Of a stretch of 64,000 bases of DNA, positions 35,297 through 44,893 are shown one piece after another; the first letter of the stretch is position 1, and each line of letters begins with the position of its first letter. This DNA comes from Chitinophaga pinensis DSM 2588 (GTDB taxonomy: Bacteria > Bacteroidota > Bacteroidia > Chitinophagales > Chitinophagaceae), in assembly GCF_000024005.1 (NCBI RefSeq), contig NC_013132.1:8736001-8800000 (forward strand). The letters are read 5' to 3'. The notes under the pieces were generated by a model. The model made no database searches, was not told the origin of the DNA, and worked only from the letters and a program-made list of their open reading frames with translations. A program made the translations under genes and the position numbers.

Positions 35297-36310
35297 ATGC
35301 CCAATCCACCAACTATAAAAGAAATCGCCAAAAGGCTCAACCTGGCCGCCTCCACTGTATCCAGGGCTTTGCACAATCATCCGCGTATTGGCTTGAAAAC
35401 CAGGATGCAGGTACAGGCGCTCGCCCGCGAATTGCAATATGAGCCGAATCAGACCGCCATTTTCTTCCAGCAGAAAAAAACATTTACCCTGGGTATTGTA
35501 CTCCCTGAACTGTCAGAAGCCTTCTTTTCCGCAGCGATCAGCGGCATAGAAGATACTGCCAACAAGAGCAATTACATGGTGCTGCTGGGCCAGTCGCATG
35601 ATGACGCAACAAGAGAACAGAAGATCGTGGAAATCATGAAAAATCACCGGGTAGACGGACTGCTGGTTTCCCTGGCCAAAAACACCGTACACTACGCACA
35701 TTTCGAAATGCTGCGGAAATACAATATCCCTGTCGTATTCTTTGACCGGATCCCCGATATGAAAGATATCCACTATGTCGCTTCGAATATGGAATCAGGC
35801 ACCATCCAGGCCGTATCTTTCTTATTACAGCAGGGACATCGGGTCATCGGTATGATCAATGGACCTGAAAAGCTGATCGCCAGCCGGCAACGTACAACAG
35901 GTTACCGGAAAGCCATGCAGCAGCAACGCCTGAAATATGACGCGACCCTCAATGTACACAGCGATCTTACCAAAGAAGGTACGCGTCAGGCCATGCAACA
36001 ACTACTCTCCAACAAAAGGAAAATAACCGCCGTTGTCGCTTTTAATGACTATGTCTCACAAGATGCAGTGCAATATGCCGCTGAACAAGGCATACAGATC
36101 AATAAAGACATCTGCTTCGTCAGTTATGCCAATCTGCCGCTGAGTAGTTATATGGCATATCCTCCTCTCGCCTCCGTTGAACAATACCCCTATCTGCAAG
36201 GACAGAAAGCCACCGAAATACTCCTGGACCTCCTGTCAGGTAAACTGGCCCCGGATGCTTATCAGCAGATCGTTGTCGACTCCAGACTGGTCATTGCACC
36301 TGGGAAGTAA
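35297..36310 (+). CDS. LacI-family transcriptional regulator
   Basis: A 337-residue regulator. Residues 5-30 (TIKEIAKRLNLAASTVSRALHNHPRIG) are the LacI helix-turn-helix and hinge start. The rest is a periplasmic-binding-protein-like sensor (GIVLPELSEAFFSAAISGIE, DGLLVSLAKNT, PVVFFDRI, FNDYVSQDAVQYA). It diverges from the ABC permease gene with a 55-nt spacer and precedes a kinase gene on the same strand. Effector and targets are not readable; a sugar or sugar-like ligand is usual for the family. Confidence 0.95.
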   Translation: MPNPPTIKEIAKRLNLAASTVSRALHNHPRIGLKTRMQVQALARELQYEPNQTAIFFQQKKTFTLGIVLPELSEAFFSAAISGIEDTANKSNYMVLLGQSHDDATREQKIVEIMKNHRVDGLLVSLAKNTVHYAHFEMLRKYNIPVVFFDRIPDMKDIHYVASNMESGTIQAVSFLLQQGHRVIGMINGPEKLIASRQRTTGYRKAMQQQRLKYDATLNVHSDLTKEGTRQAMQQLLSNKRKITAVVAFNDYVSQDAVQYAAEQGIQINKDICFVSYANLPLSSYMAYPPLASVEQYPYLQGQKATEILLDLLSGKLAPDAYQQIVVDSRLVIAPGK

Positions 36311-36356
36311 AAATTTGCGCAATCGTTTGTCCAGCTGTTCTCTCAATTCTTATCAC

Positions 36357-36364
36357 TATGTTTG
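36357..36364 (+). promoter_or_regulatory. -7 box upstream of the kinase gene
   Basis: TATGTTTG is an exact -7 box 26 nt before the kinase ATG. The nearest upstream TTTG (36326-36329) is 27 nt away, too far for the consensus, so this is a weak candidate. Confidence 0.3.
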
Positions 36365-36390
36365 ATGCATAGCAACTTTATCAACCAGCA

Positions 36391-37437
36391 ATGCAGGATA
36401 TACTGGCAGCTTATGGATTATCAATGGCCGAATGCCTTATTCAGCCATTCGGCAGTGGCCTTATCAACGCCACCTGGAAGATCTCTGCAGGCGATCGTCA
36501 CTACATCCTGCAACGCATCAATCATGGGGTGTTTAAGCAGCCAACACTGATAGCTGAAAACATCAGCACTATCGGCCGCCACCTGGATACGTATCATCCG
36601 GCATATTTCTTTGTACAGCCGGTGCGTACCATCGACGGACAGGATATGTACATCACAACTGAAGGCGCTTATTTCCGTATGCAACCTTTTGTTGCTGATT
36701 CCCGCAGTTATGATGTGGTAGATAATGCACAACTGGCATTTGAAGCAGCCAGACAATTCGGTCGCTTTACAAAACTGCTGTCAGATATTGATATCAATAC
36801 GATTCAATATCCACTGCCTGATTTTCACAATCTCACGCTGCGTTATCAACAGTTTGAACAGGCCATAAAACAAGGTAATCAGGCAAGAATAGCAGAAGCT
36901 GCAACAGATATTGACATGATCCGCAGCTATCAGCACCTGACAGCAACATTTAAAGCCATACAGCAACATCCTGGTTTCAAAATGCGGGTGATGCATCACG
37001 ATACCAAGATCAGCAACGTATTATTTGATAACGCTGATAATGGAATCTGTGTGATCGATCTGGATACAGTGATGCCGGGGTATTTCATCAGTGATTTCGG
37101 AGATATGATGCGTACTTATCTTTCTCCTGTCAGCGAAGAAGAAACGGACTTCAGTAAAGTACAGGTAAGAACAGATTATTACCAGGCTATTGTACAGGGA
37201 TATCTGAGTGAAATGAAAGATGAACTCAGCGGGGCAGAAAAAGCACACCTTGTGTATGCAGGACAGTTCCTGGTATATATGCAGGCCATCCGTTTCCTGA
37301 CGGATTATTTCAACAATGATAGTTACTACGGCGCAAAATATGAACGACACAATCTCCTGCGGGCGCGTAACCAGCTCACACTGCTGAACAACATTACGCA
37401 GCAGGCACAAACGCTTTCTTTAGTGGCAGCAGACTAG
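36391..37437 (+). CDS. Aminoglycoside-phosphotransferase-fold kinase, N-acetylhexosamine-kinase-like
   Basis: A 348-residue kinase of the APH/choline-kinase fold. The catalytic loop is HHDTKISNVLF, with D204 and N209, and the metal-binding aspartates follow in VIDLDTVMPG (D223, D225). The N-lobe has FGSGLINATWKI and YILQRIN. The HHDTK-SN and IDLDTVMPG pair is what I associate with N-acetylhexosamine 1-kinase (NahK-like) proteins rather than antibiotic kinases. A LacI regulator precedes it by 80 nt, which fits a sugar substrate. It ends before a terminator shared with the nuo operon. Confidence 0.8.
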   Translation: MQDILAAYGLSMAECLIQPFGSGLINATWKISAGDRHYILQRINHGVFKQPTLIAENISTIGRHLDTYHPAYFFVQPVRTIDGQDMYITTEGAYFRMQPFVADSRSYDVVDNAQLAFEAARQFGRFTKLLSDIDINTIQYPLPDFHNLTLRYQQFEQAIKQGNQARIAEAATDIDMIRSYQHLTATFKAIQQHPGFKMRVMHHDTKISNVLFDNADNGICVIDLDTVMPGYFISDFGDMMRTYLSPVSEEETDFSKVQVRTDYYQAIVQGYLSEMKDELSGAEKAHLVYAGQFLVYMQAIRFLTDYFNNDSYYGAKYERHNLLRARNQLTLLNNITQQAQTLSLVAAD

Positions 37438-37472
37438 CTGTCACAACGCTTGAAAAGCAGTACCAACACACC

Positions 37473-37512
37473 AAAAAAAATACCGGCCAATTGGCCGGTA
37501 TTGCTGTTTTTA
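37473..37512. terminator. Perfect-palindrome terminator of the nuo operon
   Basis: A 24-bp perfect palindrome at 37479-37502 (AATACCGGCCAA and its complement) is flanked by eight A at 37473-37480, a T-run on the minus strand downstream of nuoN, and by TTGCTGTTTTTA on the plus side. It can serve nuoN and the convergent kinase gene. Confidence 0.92.
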
Positions 37513-37531
37513 TCTTATGCAAGTTTATCGG

Positions 37532-38905
37532 TTAGATAAACTGTAACAATAATCCAGGGAAGATACCAAGCAGGATCACGATCGCTGCCGTAATGATCAG
37601 CATCAGCTTGAAACTACCACTGATTTCTGCGGTTTCAGCTTCGCCCTGTTTGAAGTACATAGCGATGATCACGCGGAAATAGTAGTAAGCACTGATAGCC
37701 GCACAGATCACAGCGGTGATCACCAGCCATAACAGGTTACCCTGTTGAACAGCTGCTGCCAGTACAAAGTATTTAGCGAAGAAACCTGCTGTCAGCGGAA
37801 TACCTGCCAGTGAACATACAAAGATAGTAGTAGTAATCGCCAATACTGGTTGTGTGCGTGCCAGTCCGTTGAAACCATCAAACGTGTAATCTTTCAGTTT
37901 GATCATCACAGCGAAGATACCGATGGTCGCTACGCTATAAGCTGCCGCATACAGGATAATACCCTGTGTAGCGAAAGTGTTCATAGAGATAACAGCCAGC
38001 AGCATGAAACCTGCCTGTGCGATACTGGAGTAAGCCAGCATACGTTTAACGCTTTGCTGGAATACAGCGGTAAAGTTGCCGACGATCAGCGTAGCAGCCG
38101 TAATGATAGCCAGCAGTAACTGCCAGTCAGCAGTAAGTCTTTCACCTACAAACGCACCATGGAATACCCTGATAAAAGCGATGAAACCGCCCGCTTTTAC
38201 AACCGTAGCCATGAAAGAAGTAAATACGGTAGGAGAACCGTCATATACGTCAGGCGTCCAGAAGTGGAAAGGCGCCGCAGATACTTTGAAAGATAATGCG
38301 AAAGCCATCAGGATGATACCGCACAATGCCAGTGTATTTACTTTACCTGCACCCAGGCCCAGTTCAGCTACATTGAAAGTACCGGTAGCACCATAGATCA
38401 GCGTAATACCCATCAGCAGGATACCGGTAGAAAAAGAGCCCATCAGGAAGTACTTCAGGGAAGCCTCTGTGCTTTTAGGCGTTTTCTTATCCGCACCAGC
38501 CAGTATATACTGTGGAATAGACATAATCTCTATTGCCAGGAAGAGTATTAATAAGCTGCTGAAAGTAGAAACCAGTGTGATACCTGACAGAATGAAGAAG
38601 ATCAGTGCGAAATAGTCAGAAACGTGTTCGCCTACTTTTTCAAAAGCACTGCCTGATAATAAGAAATAGATCAGTGTACTACCCAATGCGATCGCATTGA
38701 ACAGGATACTGAAGTGGCTCACAGTGATCATGCCGTATAAGGTACGCTCGCCTGCTCCAATGGTAGATAACTCCGCCAGGTTGGCTGCAAATGAAATCAG
38801 CAGTACAACAATGGCTACAAATTTTATGCGCTGCTTATTACCGATAAATAAACCCGCAAACATCATTACAACGCCCGATAAAGCAGTAGATATTAATGCA
38901 TTCAT
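37532..38905 (-). CDS. nuoN: NADH-quinone oxidoreductase subunit N
   Basis: NuoN is one of the three antiporter-like membrane subunits of complex I and takes part in proton pumping. The 457-residue product has about 13-14 hydrophobic helices. SFKVSAAPFHFWTPDVYDGSPT holds the conserved lysine and proline region, and VKRMLAYSSIAQAGFMLL the second conserved lysine motif. It is the last gene of the operon, 27 nt after nuoM, and is followed by the terminator. Confidence 0.95.
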   Translation of the reverse strand: MNALISTALSGVVMMFAGLFIGNKQRIKFVAIVVLLISFAANLAELSTIGAGERTLYGMITVSHFSILFNAIALGSTLIYFLLSGSAFEKVGEHVSDYFALIFFILSGITLVSTFSSLLILFLAIEIMSIPQYILAGADKKTPKSTEASLKYFLMGSFSTGILLMGITLIYGATGTFNVAELGLGAGKVNTLALCGIILMAFALSFKVSAAPFHFWTPDVYDGSPTVFTSFMATVVKAGGFIAFIRVFHGAFVGERLTADWQLLLAIITAATLIVGNFTAVFQQSVKRMLAYSSIAQAGFMLLAVISMNTFATQGIILYAAAYSVATIGIFAVMIKLKDYTFDGFNGLARTQPVLAITTTIFVCSLAGIPLTAGFFAKYFVLAAAVQQGNLLWLVITAVICAAISAYYYFRVIIAMYFKQGEAETAEISGSFKLMLIITAAIVILLGIFPGLLLQFI

Positions 38906-38932
38906 ATTCCTGTGTTACGAAAGAACAACTTT

Positions 38933-40369
38933 TTAATAAACCTTGTTAACCAATTCAGTAGTGCTGCTTACCAGCTCCAGCATAGGCTTCGGATAGAAAC
39001 CCAGTACCAGGATAATACCTACAATGATAATCAGTACCAGCAACTCATTTCCTTTCAGATCTGTAGTCGTTTCAGTCAGCTGATTACTCTGTCCGAAGAT
39101 CACTTTCTGCACCATGTTCAGCGTGTATACCGCTCCCAGGATGATACCCAGTCCGGCTACAGCCATGAACCAAACATTGTACTGGAACAGACCACTTAAC
39201 ATCAGGAACTCCCCGATGAAACCGTTGGTCAGTGGTAAAGCGATATTGGCAAGACTGATGGTTACGAGGAAGATGGCAATACCCGGTGCATACTGCGCAA
39301 TACCACCCATCTCGTTCAGGTTCTTAATTTTCAGACGGTTCTGGATAATCTCAACGATGATCCACAAACCAATAATGTTGATACCATGGTTGAACATCTG
39401 CACCATCAGACCCTGTAAGCTCTGCTCATTATTAGTGAAGATAGCTGCACTCATCAGACCGATGTGGGCGATGGAAGAGTAAGCGATCAGGCGTTTGATG
39501 TCTGACTGTACGATCGCGATGCAGGATGCATAGATGATACCGATGATAGACAGTACGATCGCAACATCTGACCACATATAAGCGCCTTTCGGCAGTACAG
39601 GCAGTAACCAGCGGACAACACCGAAAAGACCCATTTTCACCATGATACCTGACAGTACCATTGTAACAGGGGTAGGTGATTGTTCGTAAGTATCAGGCTG
39701 CCAGGTGTGGAAAGGGAAGATCGGCATCTTGATAGCAAATGCTACGAAGAAGAGCCAGAACAACCAGGACTGGTCCTGTGGAGTAATAGCGCCGCTTACA
39801 AAACTGGCGTAGCTGAAAGAATGCTCCGGCGTTTGCAGGTAGATATAGATCAGACCTACCAGCATTAACAGGGAACCTGCAAAGGTGTATACAAAGAATT
39901 TAAATGTAACTGGAATACGTTTTTCGCCACCCCAGAGTGAGCAGAGGAAATACACGGGAATCAGTGCCAGTTCCCAGAAAACGTAGAATAACAAAGCGTC
40001 ATACGCGGTGAACACACCTACCAGACCAGCCTGAGACAACAGCATCAGACCATAGAAACTGTTAGGGCGCTCATATTCTCTGTTATAGATAACGATCAAG
40101 ATCAGCAGAAAAGAAATGGCTGTCAGCAAACAAAGCATCAGGCCCATTCCATCCAGCCCTACACTGAACTGTGCGCCCAGCTGAGGAATCCAGTTTGCTG
40201 TCAGCTGCAACGCATCCGGTGCAGTCCTGAACTGGAACAAAGCAGCAACTGTTACTGCCAGCGAAGCCAGGGATGCCACCAAACCCAGCGCTTTAGGGCC
40301 AGACCCCTTCAGACCAAACGTAACCAGGCCCGCAACTAAAGGAATCAATATGAGTAATACTGTCAACAT
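38933..40369 (-). CDS. nuoM: NADH-quinone oxidoreductase subunit M
   Basis: NuoM is an antiporter-like proton-pumping subunit of complex I. The 478-residue membrane protein has YVFWELALIPVYFLCSLWGG, the KMPIFPFHTWQPDTYEQSPTP motif and SDIKRLIAYSSIAHIGLMS with conserved lysines; the conserved glutamate is in FWELALIP. Order L-M-N and 47-nt spacing to nuoL are typical. Confidence 0.96.
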   Translation of the reverse strand: MLTVLLILIPLVAGLVTFGLKGSGPKALGLVASLASLAVTVAALFQFRTAPDALQLTANWIPQLGAQFSVGLDGMGLMLCLLTAISFLLILIVIYNREYERPNSFYGLMLLSQAGLVGVFTAYDALLFYVFWELALIPVYFLCSLWGGEKRIPVTFKFFVYTFAGSLLMLVGLIYIYLQTPEHSFSYASFVSGAITPQDQSWLFWLFFVAFAIKMPIFPFHTWQPDTYEQSPTPVTMVLSGIMVKMGLFGVVRWLLPVLPKGAYMWSDVAIVLSIIGIIYASCIAIVQSDIKRLIAYSSIAHIGLMSAAIFTNNEQSLQGLMVQMFNHGINIIGLWIIVEIIQNRLKIKNLNEMGGIAQYAPGIAIFLVTISLANIALPLTNGFIGEFLMLSGLFQYNVWFMAVAGLGIILGAVYTLNMVQKVIFGQSNQLTETTTDLKGNELLVLIIIVGIILVLGFYPKPMLELVSSTTELVNKVY

Positions 40370-40416
40370 AATTATATCTAAACTTGTCCTTTTTTAATGA
40401 TGGTGCAGGTAGTTTC

Positions 40417-42321
40417 TTATTTCAGCAGGAAGCCTATCACAAATAAAACTACCATTCCAATTACCATAGCAAAGATGTAGAAACCTACCTGGCCGCTCTG
40501 CAGCAGTCTTACCTGCTGACTGCCCCAGTGTACGCCACGACCTACACCATTCACCAGACGGTCAATACCTGATTTCTCAATCGCCTCTTCAAAGAAACGG
40601 CTCAGCATCATCAGGGGTTTCACTATGATCGCATTGTATAACTCATCCACGTACCATTTGTTTTCCAGTACTTTGGCAATACCGGTACGAGGTTCTCCAT
40701 TATCTTCATAATTGCGGTACCAGCTGCGTGCGAAGAAGATCGTGATGATCACCAGTACGGAACTCAGTGCCATTAATAACCACTCTGTATTATGTGACAG
40801 ATGCGCATGTTCATGTATGAAAGGCGCAGAAGGTGCAAATACAGGAGCCAGGTACTCTTTCAGGATACTGTGGGTACCGAATACTTCCGGTAAACCGACA
40901 TAACCACCTACTACGGACAATACCGCCAGAATGATCAGCGGAATCGTGATCGCCGCAGGACTTTCGTGCAGGTGATGTTCCTGTTCGTGTGTACCACGGA
41001 ATTTACCACAGAAGGTGATATAATATAAGCGGAACATATAGAACGCAGTCATCAGCGCAGTGAGGAGCGCGATACCATACATCAGCTTATTGGATATGAA
41101 AGTTTCAGCAAGGATTTCGTCTTTAGAGAAGAAACCTGACAGACCAGGGATACCAGCGATAGCCAGACAGCCGATCAGGAAAGTGATGTGCGTAACCGGC
41201 ATATACTTTTTCAGTCCGCCCATCTTATTAATATTCTGCTCTCCGCCCATCGCGTGAATCACGGAACCAGAACCAAGGAACAATAATGCTTTGAAGAATG
41301 CGTGTGTCATTACGTGGAACACCGCAGTGGTATAAGCGCCTACACCCAGTGCGAGGAACATATAACCCAGCTGGCTCACCGTAGAATAAGCAAGCACTTT
41401 CTTGATATCATCCTGTTTCAGCGCGATCGTAGCTGCCAGTACAGCGGTAGCCAGACCAATGATCGCTACGACTGTCTGAATGCACGGCGCCAGGGTATAT
41501 AAAATGTTGCTGCGCGCGATCATATAGATACCAGCTGTTACCATCGTAGCAGCGTGTATCAGGGCAGATACCGGAGTAGGACCCGCCATCGCATCAGGTA
41601 ACCAGGTGTATAAAGGCAGCTGAGCAGATTTACCGGCAGCACCTACAAACAGCAGGATCGCTATCGCCGGAATCACTTTACTACCAGCTCCCATTGCCGC
41701 AGCTTTTTCAAATACTTCAGGGAAGGAAACACTACCGAAGTGTACAATCATCGTAAAGATACCGAGCAGGAAACCAAGGTCGCCGATACGGTTCATAATG
41801 AATGCTTTCTTGGCAGCATTGTTATAATTGGTATTCTTGAACCAGAAGCCGATCAGGAGGTAAGAACAGAGACCTACACCTTCCCACCCGATGAACATCA
41901 TCACATAGTTAGCGCCCAGTACAAGAATCAGCATGGAGAAAACGAAGAGGTTCAGGTATGCGAAGTAACGCGCAAAACCCTCACTGCTTTCATCATGCAT
42001 ATAAGAGGTAGAATAAATGTGGATCAGGGAACCGACACCGGTAATGATCAGCAAAAATAAAGCGCTCAGCTGGTCTACCTGGAATGCGAAAGGAATATGC
42101 AGACTGCCTGCGGAAATAAAATCAAACAACGGTACTACCTGCGCCTGAAATCCCGGGGCTTTCACTTCCAGGAAAATCAGCAAACTAATCACAAAGGCAG
42201 CTAATACAGCTCCGCTTCCTACTATACCCGCCAGTGATTTGGAGAGGTATCTTCTTCCCAATCCATTCACCAGGAATCCTAATAATGGTAAAAATGGTAC
42301 CAGCCAAACTAGATGTATCAT
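40417..42321 (-). CDS. nuoL: NADH-quinone oxidoreductase subunit L
   Basis: NuoL is the distal antiporter-like subunit of complex I with a long lateral helix. The 634-residue product has MFIGWEGVGLCSYLLIGFW, LPLYTWLPDAMAGPTPVSALIHAATMVTAG, and DIKKVLAYSTVSQLGYMFLALG. A His-rich loop (HEQEHHLHES) lies at about 430-440. The end of the protein (RLLQSGQVGFYIFAMVIG) is the conserved C-terminal helix. Confidence 0.96.
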   Translation of the reverse strand: MIHLVWLVPFLPLLGFLVNGLGRRYLSKSLAGIVGSGAVLAAFVISLLIFLEVKAPGFQAQVVPLFDFISAGSLHIPFAFQVDQLSALFLLIITGVGSLIHIYSTSYMHDESSEGFARYFAYLNLFVFSMLILVLGANYVMMFIGWEGVGLCSYLLIGFWFKNTNYNNAAKKAFIMNRIGDLGFLLGIFTMIVHFGSVSFPEVFEKAAAMGAGSKVIPAIAILLFVGAAGKSAQLPLYTWLPDAMAGPTPVSALIHAATMVTAGIYMIARSNILYTLAPCIQTVVAIIGLATAVLAATIALKQDDIKKVLAYSTVSQLGYMFLALGVGAYTTAVFHVMTHAFFKALLFLGSGSVIHAMGGEQNINKMGGLKKYMPVTHITFLIGCLAIAGIPGLSGFFSKDEILAETFISNKLMYGIALLTALMTAFYMFRLYYITFCGKFRGTHEQEHHLHESPAAITIPLIILAVLSVVGGYVGLPEVFGTHSILKEYLAPVFAPSAPFIHEHAHLSHNTEWLLMALSSVLVIITIFFARSWYRNYEDNGEPRTGIAKVLENKWYVDELYNAIIVKPLMMLSRFFEEAIEKSGIDRLVNGVGRGVHWGSQQVRLLQSGQVGFYIFAMVIGMVVLFVIGFLLK

Positions 42322-42364
42322 CTATTCAAATACTAATTACGATTTACAATTACGATTCAAGCTG

Positions 42365-42378
42365 TTAGTTCTTAGTTC
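42365..42378. repeat. Heptad pair at the nuoK stop codon
   Basis: TTAGTTC occurs twice in tandem (42365-42371 and 42372-42378); the second copy overlaps the nuoK stop. AATTACGATT also occurs at 42335-42344 and 42348-42357 in the nuoL-nuoK spacer (13-nt offset). Confidence 0.5.
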
Positions 42379-42689
42379 TTCAGCCTGTTCATGATATTAA
42401 TATCCACCGACTGTGAATTCCTGTATACCATCACGATAATGGCCAGACCAGCAGCAACTTCCGCCGCGGCGACCACCATGATAAAGAATACAAAGATCTG
42501 TGCGCCGCCGGCATCCACACGACCTGCATCTGCCCACATCTTAGAAAAGGCTACGAGCAGCAGGTTAACTGCATTCAGCATCAGTTCCACGCACATGAAA
42601 ATAATAATGGCATTTCTGCGCATCAGCACACCCATCACCCCGATACAAAAGAGTGCAATGCTTAAGAAAATGTAATATTGAACAGGCAT
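42372..42689 (-). CDS. nuoK: NADH-quinone oxidoreductase subunit K
   Basis: NuoK is a small three-helix subunit of the complex I membrane arm. The 105-residue product has the conserved GVLMRRNAIIIFMCVELMLNAVNLLLVAF with the key glutamate, and AAAEVAAGLAIIVMVYRN with the second glutamate. It sits between nuoJ and nuoL as usual. Confidence 0.96.
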   Translation of the reverse strand: MPVQYYIFLSIALFCIGVMGVLMRRNAIIIFMCVELMLNAVNLLLVAFSKMWADAGRVDAGGAQIFVFFIMVVAAAEVAAGLAIIVMVYRNSQSVDINIMNRLKN

Positions 42690-42737
42690 CTTTAAAGAAT
42701 TACAAATTGATCAATGACGATTAACAGTTGTTGTGGT

Positions 42738-43241
42738 TTACGCTTCCCTTTTACCGATTACAACGGCGCCTACCATTGCACTCAGGAACAGGATGCTGCT
42801 TACTTCAAATGGAACTACGTATTGATTGAATAAAGTTTTACCAAGGTTGGAGATCAATCCGATATCGGTTGATCCGGGCTGCAGAGGAGTTACGTCAGCT
42901 TCACGGAGAGCACCCAGCAATACCAGCAGGAGTGCACCGCCACTGATAGCGCCCGCATATTTCAGCCAGTTACGCTTCTGTGGTTCTATTTCTGCATTCA
43001 GGTTCATCAACATGATCACAAAGAGGAACAATACCATGATAGCACCCGCATATACGATGATATGTACCACTGCCAGGAACTGCGCATTCAGCATGATGTA
43101 ATGCCCGGCGATGGTAAAAAAGGTAACGATCAGGCAGAGAACACTGGTAACGGGGTTCTTACTCAATATCACGCCCAGCGCGGATATAATAGAGATGATT
43201 GAAAGTACCCCGAAAACGATTTGTTGTAAGCTCATTCCCAT
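42738..43241 (-). CDS. nuoJ: NADH-quinone oxidoreductase subunit J
   Basis: NuoJ is a five-helix membrane subunit of complex I. The 167-residue product has NPVTSVLCLIVTFFTIAGHYIMLNAQFLAVVHIIVYAGAIMVLFLFVIMLMN, the most conserved part of the subunit. The start may instead be the ATG two codons later (43235). Confidence 0.95.
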   Translation of the reverse strand: MGMSLQQIVFGVLSIISIISALGVILSKNPVTSVLCLIVTFFTIAGHYIMLNAQFLAVVHIIVYAGAIMVLFLFVIMLMNLNAEIEPQKRNWLKYAGAISGGALLLVLLGALREADVTPLQPGSTDIGLISNLGKTLFNQYVVPFEVSSILFLSAMVGAVVIGKREA

Positions 43242-43283
43242 TGCTAAATGACTATTATATTTTTTTGCTAAGACTGTCTTTAA

Positions 43284-43793
43284 TTATGCTTTTTTCTTTT
43301 CCGCAGGAGTCGGTATCAACAGATCCTGTTTACCATAGATGAAACCTTCGCGTTTGTAGTTAGCAGGTGCAAATGTTTCTGTCAGATAGATAGCATCTTT
43401 CGGACAAGCCTCTTCACAAAAACCACAGAAAATGCAACGCAGCATGTTGATCTCATAACGGGCAGCATATTTCTCTTCACGATACAGATGCTCCTCTCCC
43501 GCCTTTCTCTCGGCTGCCTCCATGGTGATGGCTTCCGCAGGACAAGCTACCGCACATAAACCGCACGCTGTACAGTTCTCACGTCCTTCTGCATCCCTGT
43601 TCAGGATGTGCAGACCACGGAATACAGGACTGAACTCACGCTTTTGCTCCGGATATTTCACCGTTTCTTTCCTTTTCCAGATATGCTTGAAGGTGATGAT
43701 CATCCCCTTTATAATATTCCACAAATAGATACTCTCAATGAAAGTCATCGGTTTGCGGTCTACCTGTTTTGCCCTACTTGTTAAAGCTTGCAT
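43284..43793 (-). CDS. nuoI: NADH-quinone oxidoreductase subunit I (2x[4Fe-4S])
   Basis: NuoI carries the N6a and N6b clusters that pass electrons toward quinone in the peripheral arm. The 169-residue product has two ferredoxin motifs: C74, C77, C80, C84 (CTACGLCAVACP) and C120, C123, C126, C130 (CIFCGFCEEACP). A basic and hydrophobic N-terminus (residues 1-45) lies on the membrane arm. Confidence 0.96.
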   Translation of the reverse strand: MQALTSRAKQVDRKPMTFIESIYLWNIIKGMIITFKHIWKRKETVKYPEQKREFSPVFRGLHILNRDAEGRENCTACGLCAVACPAEAITMEAAERKAGEEHLYREEKYAARYEINMLRCIFCGFCEEACPKDAIYLTETFAPANYKREGFIYGKQDLLIPTPAEKKKA

Positions 43794-43817
43794 ATTGCTA
43801 TTATAATAAGTCGTTAA

Positions 43818-44855
43818 TTAATGTGTACTGCGATACAGTACGATCGCACCTGTGATCAACATATTAGCCAGTGCCAGCGGAATCATGATGTTCCAGCCTA
43901 AACGCATCAGCTGATCGTAACGGAATCTCGGAATCGTCCAGCGTACCCACATGAAGAAGAACAGGAAGCAGATGATCTTAATGAACAATGCCGCCGTTCC
44001 CAGAATGGTTACCAGGTTTGGCGCCAGTCCCAGACTATCCATACCAGGGAAAGAATAACCACCGAAGTACAGGCTGGACATCAGCGCAGAACTGATAAAC
44101 ATGTTAATGTATTCCGCAAACAGATAGAAACCCAGTTTCATGGAAGAGTACTCCAGGTGATAACCACCGTTCAGCTCACTCTCCGCTTCTGCCAGGTCAA
44201 ATGGCGTACGGTTACACTCAGCAAATGAACATACCAGGAATATCAGGAAACCAAGTGGCTGGTACAGTACGTTCCAACCATCGTGGCGTTGCTGCTCGAC
44301 GATTTCTTTCAGACTTAAAGTACCTGTCATCATCAGCAGGGCGATCAGGGACAGACCCATTGCCAGCTCATAGGAGATGATCTGGGATGCCGCACGGATA
44401 GATGCAAGGAGTGAATATTTGTTGTTGGAAGCCCATCCACCCAGCATGATACCATATACACCTAAGCTCACTACACCGAAAATATACAGGATACCAATGT
44501 TCACATCAGCGATCTGCAGCGAAACAGTGTGCCCCGCAATCGTCAGCGTGTCGCCCCAGGGAATTACGGCGCTGGTCATACAGGCTACAATCATAGCCAG
44601 TGACGGACCGAGAATGAACAGAAAACGATTGGAATTGCCAGGGATGATCTCTTCTTTAAAGAACAGTTTACCACCATCCGCCAGCGGCTGGAGCAGACCC
44701 ATAAAACCAGCCCTGTTCGGGCCAATCCTGTCCTGGATAATACCAGCTACTTTTCTTTCACCCCATGTAGAATACATAGCCACTACCAGTGATATCGCCA
44801 GTACGCCGGATATCAGCACTATCTTTTCCAGGATAAAGAACCAGTCTATAGTCAT
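43818..44855 (-). CDS. nuoH: NADH-quinone oxidoreductase subunit H
   Basis: NuoH is the eight-helix subunit that forms much of the quinone chamber. From the ATG at 44855 it has 345 residues; the TTG one codon earlier is not needed. Seen: RKVAGIIQDRIGPNRAGFMGLLQPLADGGKLFFKEE, SFAECNRTPFDLAEAESELNGGYHLEYSS, and WVRWTIPRFRYDQLMRLGW. The acidic FDLAEAESEL loop is the conserved quinone-site element. Confidence 0.96.
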   Translation of the reverse strand: MTIDWFFILEKIVLISGVLAISLVVAMYSTWGERKVAGIIQDRIGPNRAGFMGLLQPLADGGKLFFKEEIIPGNSNRFLFILGPSLAMIVACMTSAVIPWGDTLTIAGHTVSLQIADVNIGILYIFGVVSLGVYGIMLGGWASNNKYSLLASIRAASQIISYELAMGLSLIALLMMTGTLSLKEIVEQQRHDGWNVLYQPLGFLIFLVCSFAECNRTPFDLAEAESELNGGYHLEYSSMKLGFYLFAEYINMFISSALMSSLYFGGYSFPGMDSLGLAPNLVTILGTAALFIKIICFLFFFMWVRWTIPRFRYDQLMRLGWNIMIPLALANMLITGAIVLYRSTH

Positions 44856-44858
44856 CAA

Positions 44859-44886
44859 ATACGAATTATCGATTACGAATTACGAA
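44859..44886. repeat. Period-7 repeat in the nuoG-nuoH spacer
   Basis: Four heptads in a row: ATACGAA, TTATCGA, TTACGAA, TTACGAA. They fill nearly the whole 38-nt spacer between nuoG and nuoH. Confidence 0.75.
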
Positions 44887-44893
44887 TGAATCA

